DNA of 36,109 bases from Solirubrobacterales bacterium. Its GTDB lineage: Bacteria > Actinomycetota > Thermoleophilia > Solirubrobacterales > 70-9. Below, in pieces: positions 1-6,405 of this stretch. The notes beneath the pieces are model-generated. The model worked only from the letters and a program-made list of their open reading frames with translations, made no database searches and was not told the origin of the DNA. Position 1 is the stretch's first letter, and every line of letters starts with the position of its first letter. The stretch lies in assembly GCA_025450195.1 (NCBI GenBank), contig JANWHW010000018.1:67174-103282 (forward strand), written 5' to 3'. The position numbers were made by a program, and so were the translations under genes.

Positions 1-1287
1 GCGCTCTGCGCGACGATCTTCTGGGGCACCTTCTTCCCGCTGATCTCCGAACTGTTCACCGGGGAGAAGGCCTCGCTGGCGGCGCCCTGGTTCGACCGGT
101 ACACGACTCCGCTCGCCGTCCTGCTGGTGCTCTTCACCGGCGTGGGCCCTCTGTTGGCCTGGCGCCGCGTCAGCTGGGCGAGCGCGAAGCGGGTCTTCCT
201 GGTCCCGGCGATCGTCGGCGCGCTCGTGGCCATTGCGCTCGCGCTCAGTACCGATGCCGCCGATAGCCCGTGGGCACTGGTGCTCTTCGCGTTTGCGGCG
301 TTTTCGCTCACCGGCCTAGCGCAGGAGTTCTGGCGCGGTGCGTCCGCTCGGCGGTCTCTCTCCGGCGGCTCGATGCCGGCGGCGCTGCTTGCGATCACCT
401 CACGCAACCGCCGTCGCTATGGCGGCTACATCGTCCACGCTGGGATTGCGGTGCTGCTGGTCGGCATCGCCGCGTCTTCGAGCTTTCAGACGAATCGCGA
501 CGTGACGCTGCGTCCCGGCGAAAGCGCCGTCGTTGATGGGCGGACCGTCACCTATGTGCGTCCCACCGTAAAGACCGACCCCGAGGCGCTCACCTTCGGA
601 GCTGTGGTGAGGGTCGAGCAGGACGGTGAGCTGGTGGCGACGCTGCACCCGAGTCGGCGGTTCTTTCGCCCAAGCGGCGTCCAGGGAGGCACTATCAGCG
701 GCTTCTTCGACGGAGAGGCGACCAGCGAGGTGGGATTGAAGGCCGGCCCTGGCAGCGATCTGTGGATCGCGGTGCAGCCAGATGTCTCGGTTGTGCGCAA
801 ACGCGGGCGGGATGCAGACCAAGGGTTCGGTGCCTGCGTGCGCAATGCACCAGGTAGCCCACCGGGGTGCAAAGTCGTGTCGGGGCTGATGCGCGCGGCT
901 GCCGTCGACCCACGTCTTCGCCCCACTGCCTTGGCGCAGATCGAATCGCTTCAGACCGCCACAGCCGAGCGAATTGCGGGCAGCTATGTCGAGGACGCTC
1001 CGCCGGCGACCTTTCGGGTCATCGTCGACCCACTCGTCACCTGGATCTGGATCGGCGGCCTACTGGCCCTGACGGGCGCGCTGATCGCGATTTGGCCCAC
1101 CCGTGGGCGGCGCCGCAGCCCGGGTGCGATCTCCGAGTTGGAGGCCCTGAAGGAAGCTAAGTACCGCGAGATTCGGGACGCCGAGCTCGACCACGCAGCC
1201 GGCAAGCTCTCCGACGAGGACTTTGCGCTGCTCGATGCCGAGCTCCGCAATGAGGCGGTCGAGATCCTCGACCGCGAGCCCGTTTAG
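1..1287 (+). CDS. ccmF: Cytochrome c maturation heme lyase CcmF, C-terminal part (5' end outside window)
   Basis: The reading frame is open from base 1, so the gene starts before the window. CcmF is a membrane protein of the system I cytochrome c maturation machinery; with CcmH/CcmI it attaches heme to apocytochrome c outside the membrane. The visible part has a CcmF-like WGTFFPLISEL segment near bases 22-54, several hydrophobic helices, then SRNRRRYGGYIVHAGIAVLL (about 400-460) leading into a large extracytoplasmic region, and a last helix near 1030-1085. The end is odd: after the last helix comes a charged helical tail (about 1129-1284: KEAKYREIRDAELD, then GKLSDEDFALLDAEL) that resembles the cytoplasmic segment of CcmI. 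Convergent with secG, 5 bp between stops. The CcmF assignment is firm; the meaning of the tail is inference. Confidence 0.9.
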   Translation, partial: ALCATIFWGTFFPLISELFTGEKASLAAPWFDRYTTPLAVLLVLFTGVGPLLAWRRVSWASAKRVFLVPAIVGALVAIALALSTDAADSPWALVLFAFAAFSLTGLAQEFWRGASARRSLSGGSMPAALLAITSRNRRRYGGYIVHAGIAVLLVGIAASSSFQTNRDVTLRPGESAVVDGRTVTYVRPTVKTDPEALTFGAVVRVEQDGELVATLHPSRRFFRPSGVQGGTISGFFDGEATSEVGLKAGPGSDLWIAVQPDVSVVRKRGRDADQGFGACVRNAPGSPPGCKVVSGLMRAAAVDPRLRPTALAQIESLQTATAERIAGSYVEDAPPATFRVIVDPLVTWIWIGGLLALTGALIAIWPTRGRRRSPGAISELEALKEAKYREIRDAELDHAAGKLSDEDFALLDAELRNEAVEILDREPV

Positions 1288-1292
1288 GCCGC

Positions 1293-1517
1293 CTAGATCT
1301 TCAGCAGTACCAGGGTGTTGATCGCGAAGAGGATCGCGAAGAAGACTGTGGCTCGATCCAGATTGCGCTCGACCATCGAGCCGCCCCCGAAGGAGCTGCC
1401 GCCTCCGCCAATGCCAAAGGCACCGGAAAGCCCGGCGTCTTTGCCCGAGTGCAGAAGCACCAAGAAGATCACGATCACGGCGATGATCACCTGAAGCACG
1501 GCGAGGAAGGCGTACAC
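1293..1517 (-). CDS. secG: Preprotein translocase subunit SecG
   Basis: 74 residues, the usual size for SecG. SecG is the small two-helix partner of SecY/SecE in the protein export channel. The sequence has a first membrane helix (about residues 2-23), the conserved HSGKDAGLSGAFG loop followed by a glycine/serine-rich stretch (GIGGGGSSFGGGS), and a second helix (about 54-73). The start is GTG at 1517, chosen because it gives the canonical N-terminus. There is no obvious Shine-Dalgarno sequence, and a -10 type box ends 9 nt before the start codon, which suggests a leaderless or near-leaderless message. A transposon lies 46 bp upstream of the start codon. Confidence 0.93.
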   Translation of the reverse strand: MYAFLAVLQVIIAVIVIFLVLLHSGKDAGLSGAFGIGGGGSSFGGGSMVERNLDRATVFFAILFAINTLVLLKI

Positions 1518-1525
1518 GGTCGGGA

Positions 1526-1531
1526 ATGGTA
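1526..1531 (-). promoter_or_regulatory. Candidate -10 box of secG
   Basis: TACCAT read on the minus strand, with 8 nt between it and the secG GTG. This fits a leaderless promoter. I see no good -35 hexamer. The transposon end (1564) lies about 33 bp upstream of this box, so the core promoter probably survived the insertion but anything further upstream was displaced. Confidence 0.4.
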
Positions 1532-1555
1532 GCGATCGAGGAATGTGAGCGTGTG

Positions 1556-1563
1556 CTGAGTTT
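1556..1563. repeat. Left target site duplication (CTGAGTTT)
   Basis: The 8 bp CTGAGTTT sit directly outside the left terminal inverted repeat and are repeated exactly at 4957-4964 outside the right one. A perfect direct repeat at both edges is the footprint of transposition. Confidence 0.9.
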
Positions 1564-1581
1564 GGTAGTGGGTCAGTTTGA
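1564..1581 (+). repeat. Left terminal inverted repeat of transposon
   Basis: GGTAGTGGGTCAGTTTGA, identical over 18 bp to the reverse complement of 4939-4956. The terminal GGTAGTG is IS1-like. Confidence 0.92.
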
Positions 1582-1623
1582 AAATGAAGCGGGATTGCCC
1601 GTCGGCGCCGTTAGGCTGTAGCT

Positions 1624-1845
1624 GTGCCTAAGCGCTCCAAGAAGCCCGCCGATTTGAACCGCCTCGCCGCCGCCATCGTTGACGAGGCAACCGATGAGAC
1701 GCCGCAGGAGCCGGAGAGCCAACAGGCACGAGCGGGGCGCTCTGGCGGGGCGAAGGGCGGTGTCCAGCGATCGAAGAAATTGTCGCCGGAGCGCCGAACT
1801 GAGATCGCTCGAGTAGCGGCCAACGCACGTTGGAAGAAACCCTGA
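1624..1845 (+). CDS. Small basic passenger protein of unknown function
   Basis: 73 residues from a GTG start. The N-terminus (KRSKKPADLNRLAAAIVDEAT) and C-terminus (LSPERRTEIARVAANARWKK) are helical and basic, joined by a Gln/Glu/Gly/Arg-rich linker. Short proteins with this two-part layout occur widely in actinobacteria and phages as conserved hypotheticals; the basic C-terminal helix suggests nucleic-acid contact, which is inference only. It lies 42 bp inside the left end of the transposon. A TAGGCT box at 1612-1617, 6 nt before the GTG, fits a leaderless promoter placed within the transposon end. It converges with the protease gene, 3 bp between the ends. Confidence 0.65.
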   Translation: MPKRSKKPADLNRLAAAIVDEATDETPQEPESQQARAGRSGGAKGGVQRSKKLSPERRTEIARVAANARWKKP

Positions 1846-1848
1846 AAG

Positions 1849-2760
1849 CTAGGCCCCACCGAGGTTGGCTGCCTGGACGACCGCCACGCCATTTTGATTC
1901 TCAACCAGCTTAACCGCGGAGGTGGCCGACATAGTCAGCATGCAGGCGTGGTGAACGGTCAAAAAGGCATTCTGAATCCCATCGTCCTTCTCCAAGGGCA
2001 TCACCTTGAGTCCGATTCCCTTTGCTGCTTCAAAGTCAATGTGCCGGGAATGCGAAAGCGTCAAGAGCGGGTCCCCAAGCTCACTGACGACGTGTTCCGC
2101 CTTTTCTTTCGCTTTGGGGCTCCCCTTGAACATTCCGGTTTCTAGCCATTTCTGGACAACCGTCTCGGACCACTTGATCGCCTTTTCGCACTCGCCAAGA
2201 AGAGTGGGTGGATACTTGGAAATGATCGCTTGCCAGAGGGGCGTAGTAGCGGGATTCGTCTTGATGTCAGTGGTGGCTCGTTTGAACTCCTGAACGATGC
2301 CGTGGGCAGGCCGGCCACCTAGCTGCGGGTCAATCGGTCCAAGGCTGGAATGTAGGCCCATCACAATCTCTCGGCACGCACAGGAGATCATGGTTCCCGC
2401 AGACATGGCGAGCTGGGGAACGACAGCGCGGATATTCGTGCCGAACATTGAACGCAAGTACCGGACAAGCGACTCGGCGGCGGCAATATCACCCCCCGGG
2501 GTGTGCAGGACCAAATCCAGCCCCAGGTCCCTGTCTAGTCCGTGAATTACAGACATGAAGGAATTCTTGTCGTTGTCGTTAACGAGGAACGGCTCTGGGA
2601 ATTGATCCAACAACGCGCCCTTATCAAGCCAACCGGAGTAGTAGACGATTGTGTTGCGACCAGTCTTCTTGCTTAGAGCCTGGAGATACTTCCGGCGAAC
2701 CAGATCGTGGGTGCTTCCAGCAGCCTGAACCTCGGTTAGGAGATCATTCCAGCTAGGCAC
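1849..2760 (-). CDS. SDH/Clp-crotonase-fold serine protease (serine dehydrogenase proteinase family), transposon cargo
   Basis: 303 residues, GTG start at 2760. The protein carries the signature of the SDH_sah / SppA-like Clp-fold peptidases: LVLHTPGG (residues 83-90) as the oxyanion-loop strand, LAMSAGTMI (117-125) with Ser120 as likely nucleophile, and GPIDPQLGG (141-149). A conserved lysine or histidine further on would complete the active site, but I cannot assign it. No signal peptide or clear membrane helix is visible, so it is probably cytoplasmic. Family members are described as serine dehydrogenase proteinases or SppA-like peptidases of uncertain substrate. The micro-protein gene upstream ends 4 bp before this start, so the two are probably co-transcribed. 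Base composition looks less GC-rich than the host genes, in keeping with transfer. Confidence 0.8.
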   Translation of the reverse strand: MPSWNDLLTEVQAAGSTHDLVRRKYLQALSKKTGRNTIVYYSGWLDKGALLDQFPEPFLVNDNDKNSFMSVIHGLDRDLGLDLVLHTPGGDIAAAESLVRYLRSMFGTNIRAVVPQLAMSAGTMISCACREIVMGLHSSLGPIDPQLGGRPAHGIVQEFKRATTDIKTNPATTPLWQAIISKYPPTLLGECEKAIKWSETVVQKWLETGMFKGSPKAKEKAEHVVSELGDPLLTLSHSRHIDFEAAKGIGLKVMPLEKDDGIQNAFLTVHHACMLTMSATSAVKLVENQNGVAVVQAANLGGA

Positions 2761-2764
2761 GCAG

Positions 2765-2914
2765 CTACTTCTGCTTCAGCGGAGCCGTTGCCCCAGAAAT
2801 TGGGAAAAAGATGATCTGAGGCCTTGCGGGCTCTGGGGGGGATGCCTTAGGAGATGGAGGGGTAGCCCCGCCTCCCAGGCGTAGCTGAATCGCGTACGGG
2901 TCTAAATCTTTCAT
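2765..2914 (-). CDS. Proline-rich micro-protein upstream of the protease
   Basis: 49 residues. I chose ATG at 2914 over upstream codons because a perfect AGGAGG lies 10 nt before it. The sequence is MKDLDPYAIQLRLGGGA, then a proline-rich middle (TPPSPKASPPEPARP) and a short hydrophobic patch (QIIFFPI). No known domain is recognised. It ends 4 bp before the GTG of the protease gene on the same strand, so translation of the two may be coupled and the peptide could be a partner, substrate or inhibitor of the protease (inference). The strong ribosome binding site, the best inside the transposon, argues that it is a real gene. Confidence 0.6.
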   Translation of the reverse strand: MKDLDPYAIQLRLGGGATPPSPKASPPEPARPQIIFFPISGATAPLKQK

Positions 2915-3019
2915 TCGAGAGGGCCTCCTAATGCTGCTGATGGGGGTCAGTATCCCATGGAGACAAACGGATTGTTGCAGCAAAAGGTTCCATCCGGGTG
3001 CTCAAGCATAATGGTCAGT

Positions 3020-3856
3020 ATGAACAGGCTGAGCACCAAAAAGCGGGCCCAGATCATCGGCTGCCTGGTCGAGGGCAACAGCATCCGCGCCACCGTTCGA
3101 ATGACCGGGGCCGCCAAGAATACGATCGCGAAACTGCTGGTCGATCTCGGGACCGCCACATCGGAGTACCAGGATGGCGCTCTGCGAGAGCTCCCCTGCA
3201 AAACGATTCAGTGCGACGAGATCTGGGCGTACGCTTATGCAAAGAACAAGAATGTGCCGGAGCAGTTCAAGGGCACTTACGGCTATGGCGACGTTTGGAC
3301 ATGGACCGCGCTTTGTGCCGATACCAAGCTAGTCCCCGCATGGGTGGTTGGGGAGCGCACGATCTACGACGCGCTCTACTTCATGAAGGATCTGGAGGGC
3401 CGGCTCCCCCACCGCGTTCAGATCACCACGGACGGACTTAACCTTTACCTGCCGGGCGTTAAAGGGGCATTCCGGAAGCGCGAAGTTGACTACGCCATGC
3501 TTCAAAAGCTCTACGGCAATGCTGGCGAAGAACGTCGCTACAGCCCTGCGGCCTGCGTAGGAACGAAGGCGGAAACGATCCTCGGCGATCCGGACCCGGC
3601 CAAAATCTCAACCAGCTACGTTGAGCGGCAGAACCTCACGATGCGGATGGGCATGCGGCGCTTTACGCGCCTGACCAACGGTTTCTCGAAGAAGGTGGAG
3701 AACCTGGCCCATGCCGTCTCCCTGCACTTCATGCACTACAACTTTGCCCGGCCGCACAAGACGCTCTCCGACCGCTATCCAACGACTCCGGCGATGGCAG
3801 CCGGCGTGGCAGATCACATCTGGTCGCTGGAAGAGATCTCGGGGCTGCTGGACTAG
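3020..3856 (+). CDS. IS1-family DDE transposase (single ORF)
   Basis: 278 residues from ATG at 3020; an in-frame ATG at 3011 is possible, but MNRLSTKKRAQI is the usual family start. An N-terminal helix-turn-helix (about 18-45, EGNSIRATVRMTGAAKNTIAKLL) binds the ends. The catalytic DDE triad reads as Asp66 (CDEIW), Asp138 (TTDG) and Glu202 (YVERQN), followed by the typical RMGMRRFTRLTN and HYNFARPHKTL motifs. The protein appears full length and intact, with no programmed frameshift as in classical IS1. It sits in the middle of the element rather than next to one end. Its TAG stop shares the CTAG tetranucleotide with the stop of the convergent membrane-protein gene. Confidence 0.93.
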   Translation: MNRLSTKKRAQIIGCLVEGNSIRATVRMTGAAKNTIAKLLVDLGTATSEYQDGALRELPCKTIQCDEIWAYAYAKNKNVPEQFKGTYGYGDVWTWTALCADTKLVPAWVVGERTIYDALYFMKDLEGRLPHRVQITTDGLNLYLPGVKGAFRKREVDYAMLQKLYGNAGEERRYSPAACVGTKAETILGDPDPAKISTSYVERQNLTMRMGMRRFTRLTNGFSKKVENLAHAVSLHFMHYNFARPHKTLSDRYPTTPAMAAGVADHIWSLEEISGLLD

Positions 3857-4434
3857 ACGTACTGGTTCATCAAATCATGCGAGCGCCGACCGCGGGCCGC
3901 CAGTTCAAAGGAGCCCTCAGATACCCGCCGCCGCGCTCCCTCGGCGAGGTTGCCTTCATAGTGGTCGCGATTCAAAGCCCGCCGGGTGGCGATTACAGCT
4001 AGCCCGATTGGCAGGCCCAGTAGAACTGTGATCCAGCCGCTCGGCGTCTCAAACAGAGCGTGCCCAGTCAAAGCATCCGACAGTTTCTCCAGATGCTTGG
4101 CAAGAAGATCCCGTTCCTTTGGAGATAGCCCATCGAAGTCAAGTTGTGGCGGCTCAGGAAGGTCGACCCCCAGCGCTGAACCCCGCATCAGCCAAATGTG
4201 GAGAGGACTCAGCTCCGGTGCCAGGCGGATGAAGCACTCGATCCGCTCAAGCACACCTTCCGCCGCCCCCCTGTGCTCAAAGGTGCCGCGTCGAATCTCT
4301 GCTGCGAGGTCATCCCGCTGTCGCCACAGCCGATAGCGGAACATGCTCAATAGAGCGCTAGGGATCACTTTGAAAAGGCAGATCCACACAAAGAGTGCGA
4401 CTGCGGTCACCGCGATGGTCAGTAGGACGTCCAT
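3853..4434 (-). CDS. Two-helix membrane protein, transposon cargo
   Basis: 193 residues. A first membrane helix (about 4-29) is followed by a basic segment (YRLWRQRDDLAAEIRRG), a long soluble domain (about 45-130) and a second helix (133-150, GWITVLLGLPIGLAVIA), then a charged tail. With two helices both ends should lie on the same side. I recognise no named family. It lies 10 bp downstream of the 109-residue membrane-protein gene on the same strand, so they form a two-gene unit. A GGGGTG sequence before the ATG may serve as ribosome binding site. Its stop overlaps the transposase stop within CTAG, so the transposase and cargo are packed end to end. Confidence 0.7.
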   Translation of the reverse strand: MDVLLTIAVTAVALFVWICLFKVIPSALLSMFRYRLWRQRDDLAAEIRRGTFEHRGAAEGVLERIECFIRLAPELSPLHIWLMRGSALGVDLPEPPQLDFDGLSPKERDLLAKHLEKLSDALTGHALFETPSGWITVLLGLPIGLAVIATRRALNRDHYEGNLAEGARRRVSEGSFELAARGRRSHDLMNQYV

Positions 4435-4444
4435 GGTTTACGTG

Positions 4445-4774
4445 TCACCCCTTTTCTTTTTCCGTCTCAAGTTCTTCGATCAAGCCTCGCAGGCGCTTGA
4501 TCTCGGCGCGAGCCTTTGCGGCTCTGATTGTCATAGCTACTACGGCGCCGCTGGCCACAAGTGACACTACGATCGTGATTGAGAAGGTGACTGTGAGGCT
4601 CGTGTCCTCGCCTGCCAAGGCCTTTGCGATCGGCAGGGAGGCCTTGAGTGGCACCCAGGTCGATGCGATCCAGATCAGCGGGGGCAGCGTCCATTTGGCC
4701 AGGTCGTAGCGCCGGATCATCCGGGCCATTTCGAGTTCCTGCGATGCCTTCTTCTTGCTCCCCCGCCGAGCCAC
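4445..4774 (-). CDS. Small membrane protein with C-terminal coiled coil, transposon cargo
   Basis: 109 residues from GTG at 4774; an in-frame ATG at 4726 (93 residues) has a better ribosome binding site (AGGA, 8 nt away) and may be the true start. Two membrane helices (about 28-46 and 62-83) are followed by a charged helix rich in Glu/Lys/Arg (84-106, AKARAEIKRLRGLIEELE) that looks like a short cytoplasmic coiled coil. No family recognised. It is the first gene of the two-gene membrane unit, transcribed inward from the right end of the transposon. Confidence 0.6.
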   Translation of the reverse strand: MARRGSKKKASQELEMARMIRRYDLAKWTLPPLIWIASTWVPLKASLPIAKALAGEDTSLTVTFSITIVVSLVASGAVVAMTIRAAKARAEIKRLRGLIEELETEKEKG

Positions 4775-4870
4775 GGCGGCGCAGGCTACCTGAAACTACC
4801 CAGTAAGTACCTAAACGCTTCACGCCGAGTACTAGGTTCGCATACCCAGACGACGGCTGCCCTAATTTTG

Positions 4871-4884
4871 CAGACATTTGTCTG
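4871..4884. promoter_or_regulatory. Small perfect palindrome inside the right part of the transposon
   Basis: CAGACA, two bases, TGTCTG. It lies in the only non-coding stretch inside the transposon (4775-4938), upstream of the two membrane-protein genes, where an operator would be expected. No regulator is encoded in the element apart from possibly the small basic protein. Function is inference. Confidence 0.3.
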
Positions 4885-4938
4885 AGGAATCTACAAATTT
4901 CCCTTGCGCAGCAGATCCAGCCCTTCCAGTCCTTCCGC

Positions 4939-4956
4939 TCAAACTGACCCACTACC
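4939..4956 (-). repeat. Right terminal inverted repeat of transposon
   Basis: The exact 18-bp reverse complement of 1564-1581. Confidence 0.92.
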
Positions 4957-4964
4957 CTGAGTTT
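4957..4964. repeat. Right target site duplication (CTGAGTTT)
   Basis: An exact copy of 1556-1563, directly outside the right inverted repeat. Confidence 0.9.
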
Positions 4965-4985
4965 ACGCACGACATTCGGGATCAG

Positions 4986-5040
4986 TTTGTTGCATTACTT
5001 TACATATAATGGTACTGTGTCAAACAGCTATACGGCACAG
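4986..5040 (+). promoter_or_regulatory. AT-rich promoter/operator region of the alkB operon
   Basis: A strikingly AT-rich patch in a GC-rich genome contains a perfect TATAAT (5005-5010). No good -35 hexamer is seen at 16-18 bp. Two inverted repeats overlap or follow it: CATTA (4993-4997) with TAATG (5007-5011), and CTGTG (5015-5019) with CACAG (5036-5040). These are candidate sites for the TetR regulator encoded as the third gene of the operon. The region starts about 30 bp right of the transposon end, so it was not disrupted. Confidence 0.45.
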
Positions 5041-5062
5041 CACAATCTGACAAGGAGTTTCA

Positions 5063-6244
5063 ATGGAGGCAGCGACCCACTCCCAAACAGCCGAGTCCGA
5101 GCTGACACCCGCCACCTGGCGTGACCCGAAGCGCTACGCATGGCTGCTGGGAATAGTCGTGCCGCTGGCGCCTTTCCTCGCTTGGGCTAGCGTCGAGGTA
5201 ACCGGGTTCGACTTCTTCTGGTTCTTCGGCCCTCTTCTCATCTTCGTTGCCTTCCCGCTGCTCGACATCGCGATCGGCATGGACGCGACGAATCCACCGG
5301 ACAGCGTCCTCAAGTGGCTCGAGCAGGATCGCTACTACCGCTGGTGCACCTATCTCTTCATCCCGATCCAGTACGCGGGGCTCGTCTTCGCCTGCTGGCT
5401 TTGGTCCAGTGGCGACCTCTCGGTCGTGGAGAGCCTCGGTCTGGCGGTGACGATGGGGGTCGTCGGCGGCATCGCGATCAACACCGCCCACGAGCTCGGG
5501 CACAAGCGCGCCAACATGGAGCGATGGCTGAGCAGGATCGCGCTGGCACAGACCGGCTATGGCCACTTCTTTATCGAGCACAACCGCGGCCACCACGTTC
5601 GCGTCGCCACCCCTGAGGACCCCGCCAGCTCGCGGCTGGGGGAGAGCTTCTGGGCCTTCCTGCCTCGTACCGTCATCGGAAGCCTGCGATCGGCCTGGGG
5701 GATCGAGTGCGATCGCCTTGATCGCATGGGCAAGTCGCACTGGACGCTTCGCAACGACATCCTCAGCGCCTGGGCAATGACGATCGCGCTGTTCACGATC
5801 CTGACCGTCGTCTTCGGCCTCGTCGTTCTGCCCTACCTGCTGCTTCAGGCCCTCGGCTTCGTTCTGCTCGAGGTTGTCAACTACCTCGAGCACTACGGCC
5901 TGCTGCGGCAAAAGAAAGAGGATGGTCGCTACGAGCGTTGCCTTCCCGAGCACAGCTGGAACAGCAACAACGTCGCCTCCAACGTCCTGCTCTACCACCT
6001 GCAGCGCCACAGCGATCACCACGCCAACCCGACCCGCCGCTATCAGGCGCTGCGCCACGTCGACGAGGCGCCGCAGCTGCCAACCGGTTACGCGGGAATG
6101 ATCGTCCTCGCCTGGTTCCCGCCGCTGTGGCGACGGGTCATGGACCCTCGCCTGCTCGAGCACTATGACGACGACCTCACGCGCGCCAACATCCAGCCGC
6201 GAGCTCGCCGTCGCATCCTCGCTCGCAACGGGGCAGGAGCATGA
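5063..6244 (+). CDS. alkB: Alkane 1-monooxygenase AlkB
   Basis: 393 residues, start ATG at 5063 with AAGGAG 5 nt before it. AlkB is an integral-membrane non-heme di-iron enzyme that hydroxylates n-alkanes to 1-alkanols, taking electrons from rubredoxin. All histidine boxes are present: HELGHK (143-148), EHNRGHH (172-178) and LQRHSDHHA (313-321), plus the AlkB-specific NYLEHYGL (273-280). Hydrophobic helices lie at about 26-46, 52-72, 98-115, 124-142 and 235-275. The stop overlaps the rubredoxin start (ATGA), so electron donor and enzyme are translationally coupled. The residue set distinguishes it from fatty acid desaturases and xylene monooxygenase. Confidence 0.96.
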   Translation: MEAATHSQTAESELTPATWRDPKRYAWLLGIVVPLAPFLAWASVEVTGFDFFWFFGPLLIFVAFPLLDIAIGMDATNPPDSVLKWLEQDRYYRWCTYLFIPIQYAGLVFACWLWSSGDLSVVESLGLAVTMGVVGGIAINTAHELGHKRANMERWLSRIALAQTGYGHFFIEHNRGHHVRVATPEDPASSRLGESFWAFLPRTVIGSLRSAWGIECDRLDRMGKSHWTLRNDILSAWAMTIALFTILTVVFGLVVLPYLLLQALGFVLLEVVNYLEHYGLLRQKKEDGRYERCLPEHSWNSNNVASNVLLYHLQRHSDHHANPTRRYQALRHVDEAPQLPTGYAGMIVLAWFPPLWRRVMDPRLLEHYDDDLTRANIQPRARRRILARNGAGA

Positions 6245-6405
6245 GCGTCTGGCGCTGCCCTGGCTGCGGGTATGTCTACGACGAGGATGCAGGCCATCCA
6301 CGCGAGGGCTTCCCGCCGGGAACGCCGTGGTCTGAGGTCCCCGACGACTGGGCCTGTCCCGACTGCGGCGTTCGCGACAAGATCGATTTCGAGCCGGCCC
6401 AGTGA
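6241..6405 (+). CDS. rubA: Rubredoxin, electron donor for AlkB
   Basis: 54 residues, the classic rubredoxin size. The iron site is two CxxC pairs: Cys6-Pro-Gly-Cys9 and Cys39-Pro-Asp-Cys42, with the usual GYVYDEDAG, PGTPW and PDDWACPDCG contexts. It passes electrons from a reductase to AlkB; no rubredoxin reductase gene is visible in the window. The ATG overlaps the alkB stop (ATGA) and its own stop overlaps the next start (GTGA), so the three genes form one tightly coupled operon. The CPGCGYVYDE form at the first site is of the alkane-associated type. Confidence 0.95.
   Translation: MSVWRCPGCGYVYDEDAGHPREGFPPGTPWSEVPDDWACPDCGVRDKIDFEPAQ

Larger units (their letters stand above)
1564..4956. 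mobile_element. IS1-family transposon with five passenger genes
   Basis: The element is 3393 bp. It is bounded by perfect 18-bp inverted repeats (1564-1581 and 4939-4956) and flanked by a perfect 8-bp direct repeat. The ends begin GGTAGTG, in keeping with IS1-family ends (GGnnnTG), and 8-9 bp duplications are usual for that family. Inside are a single-ORF DDE transposase (3020-3856, +), a small basic protein (1624-1845, +), a two-gene unit of proline-rich micro-protein and SDH/Clp-type serine protease (minus), and a two-gene unit of membrane proteins (minus). Classical IS1 elements are under about 1.2 kb and carry only transposition genes, so cargo is unusual. The intact ends and duplication indicate one insertion event that moved all six genes together. 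Confidence 0.88.

Noticed and set aside
4467..4970. 167-codon minus-strand frame crossing the right transposon end
   Set aside because: It overlaps the better-supported membrane-protein gene in another frame and would run through the inverted repeat and target duplication.
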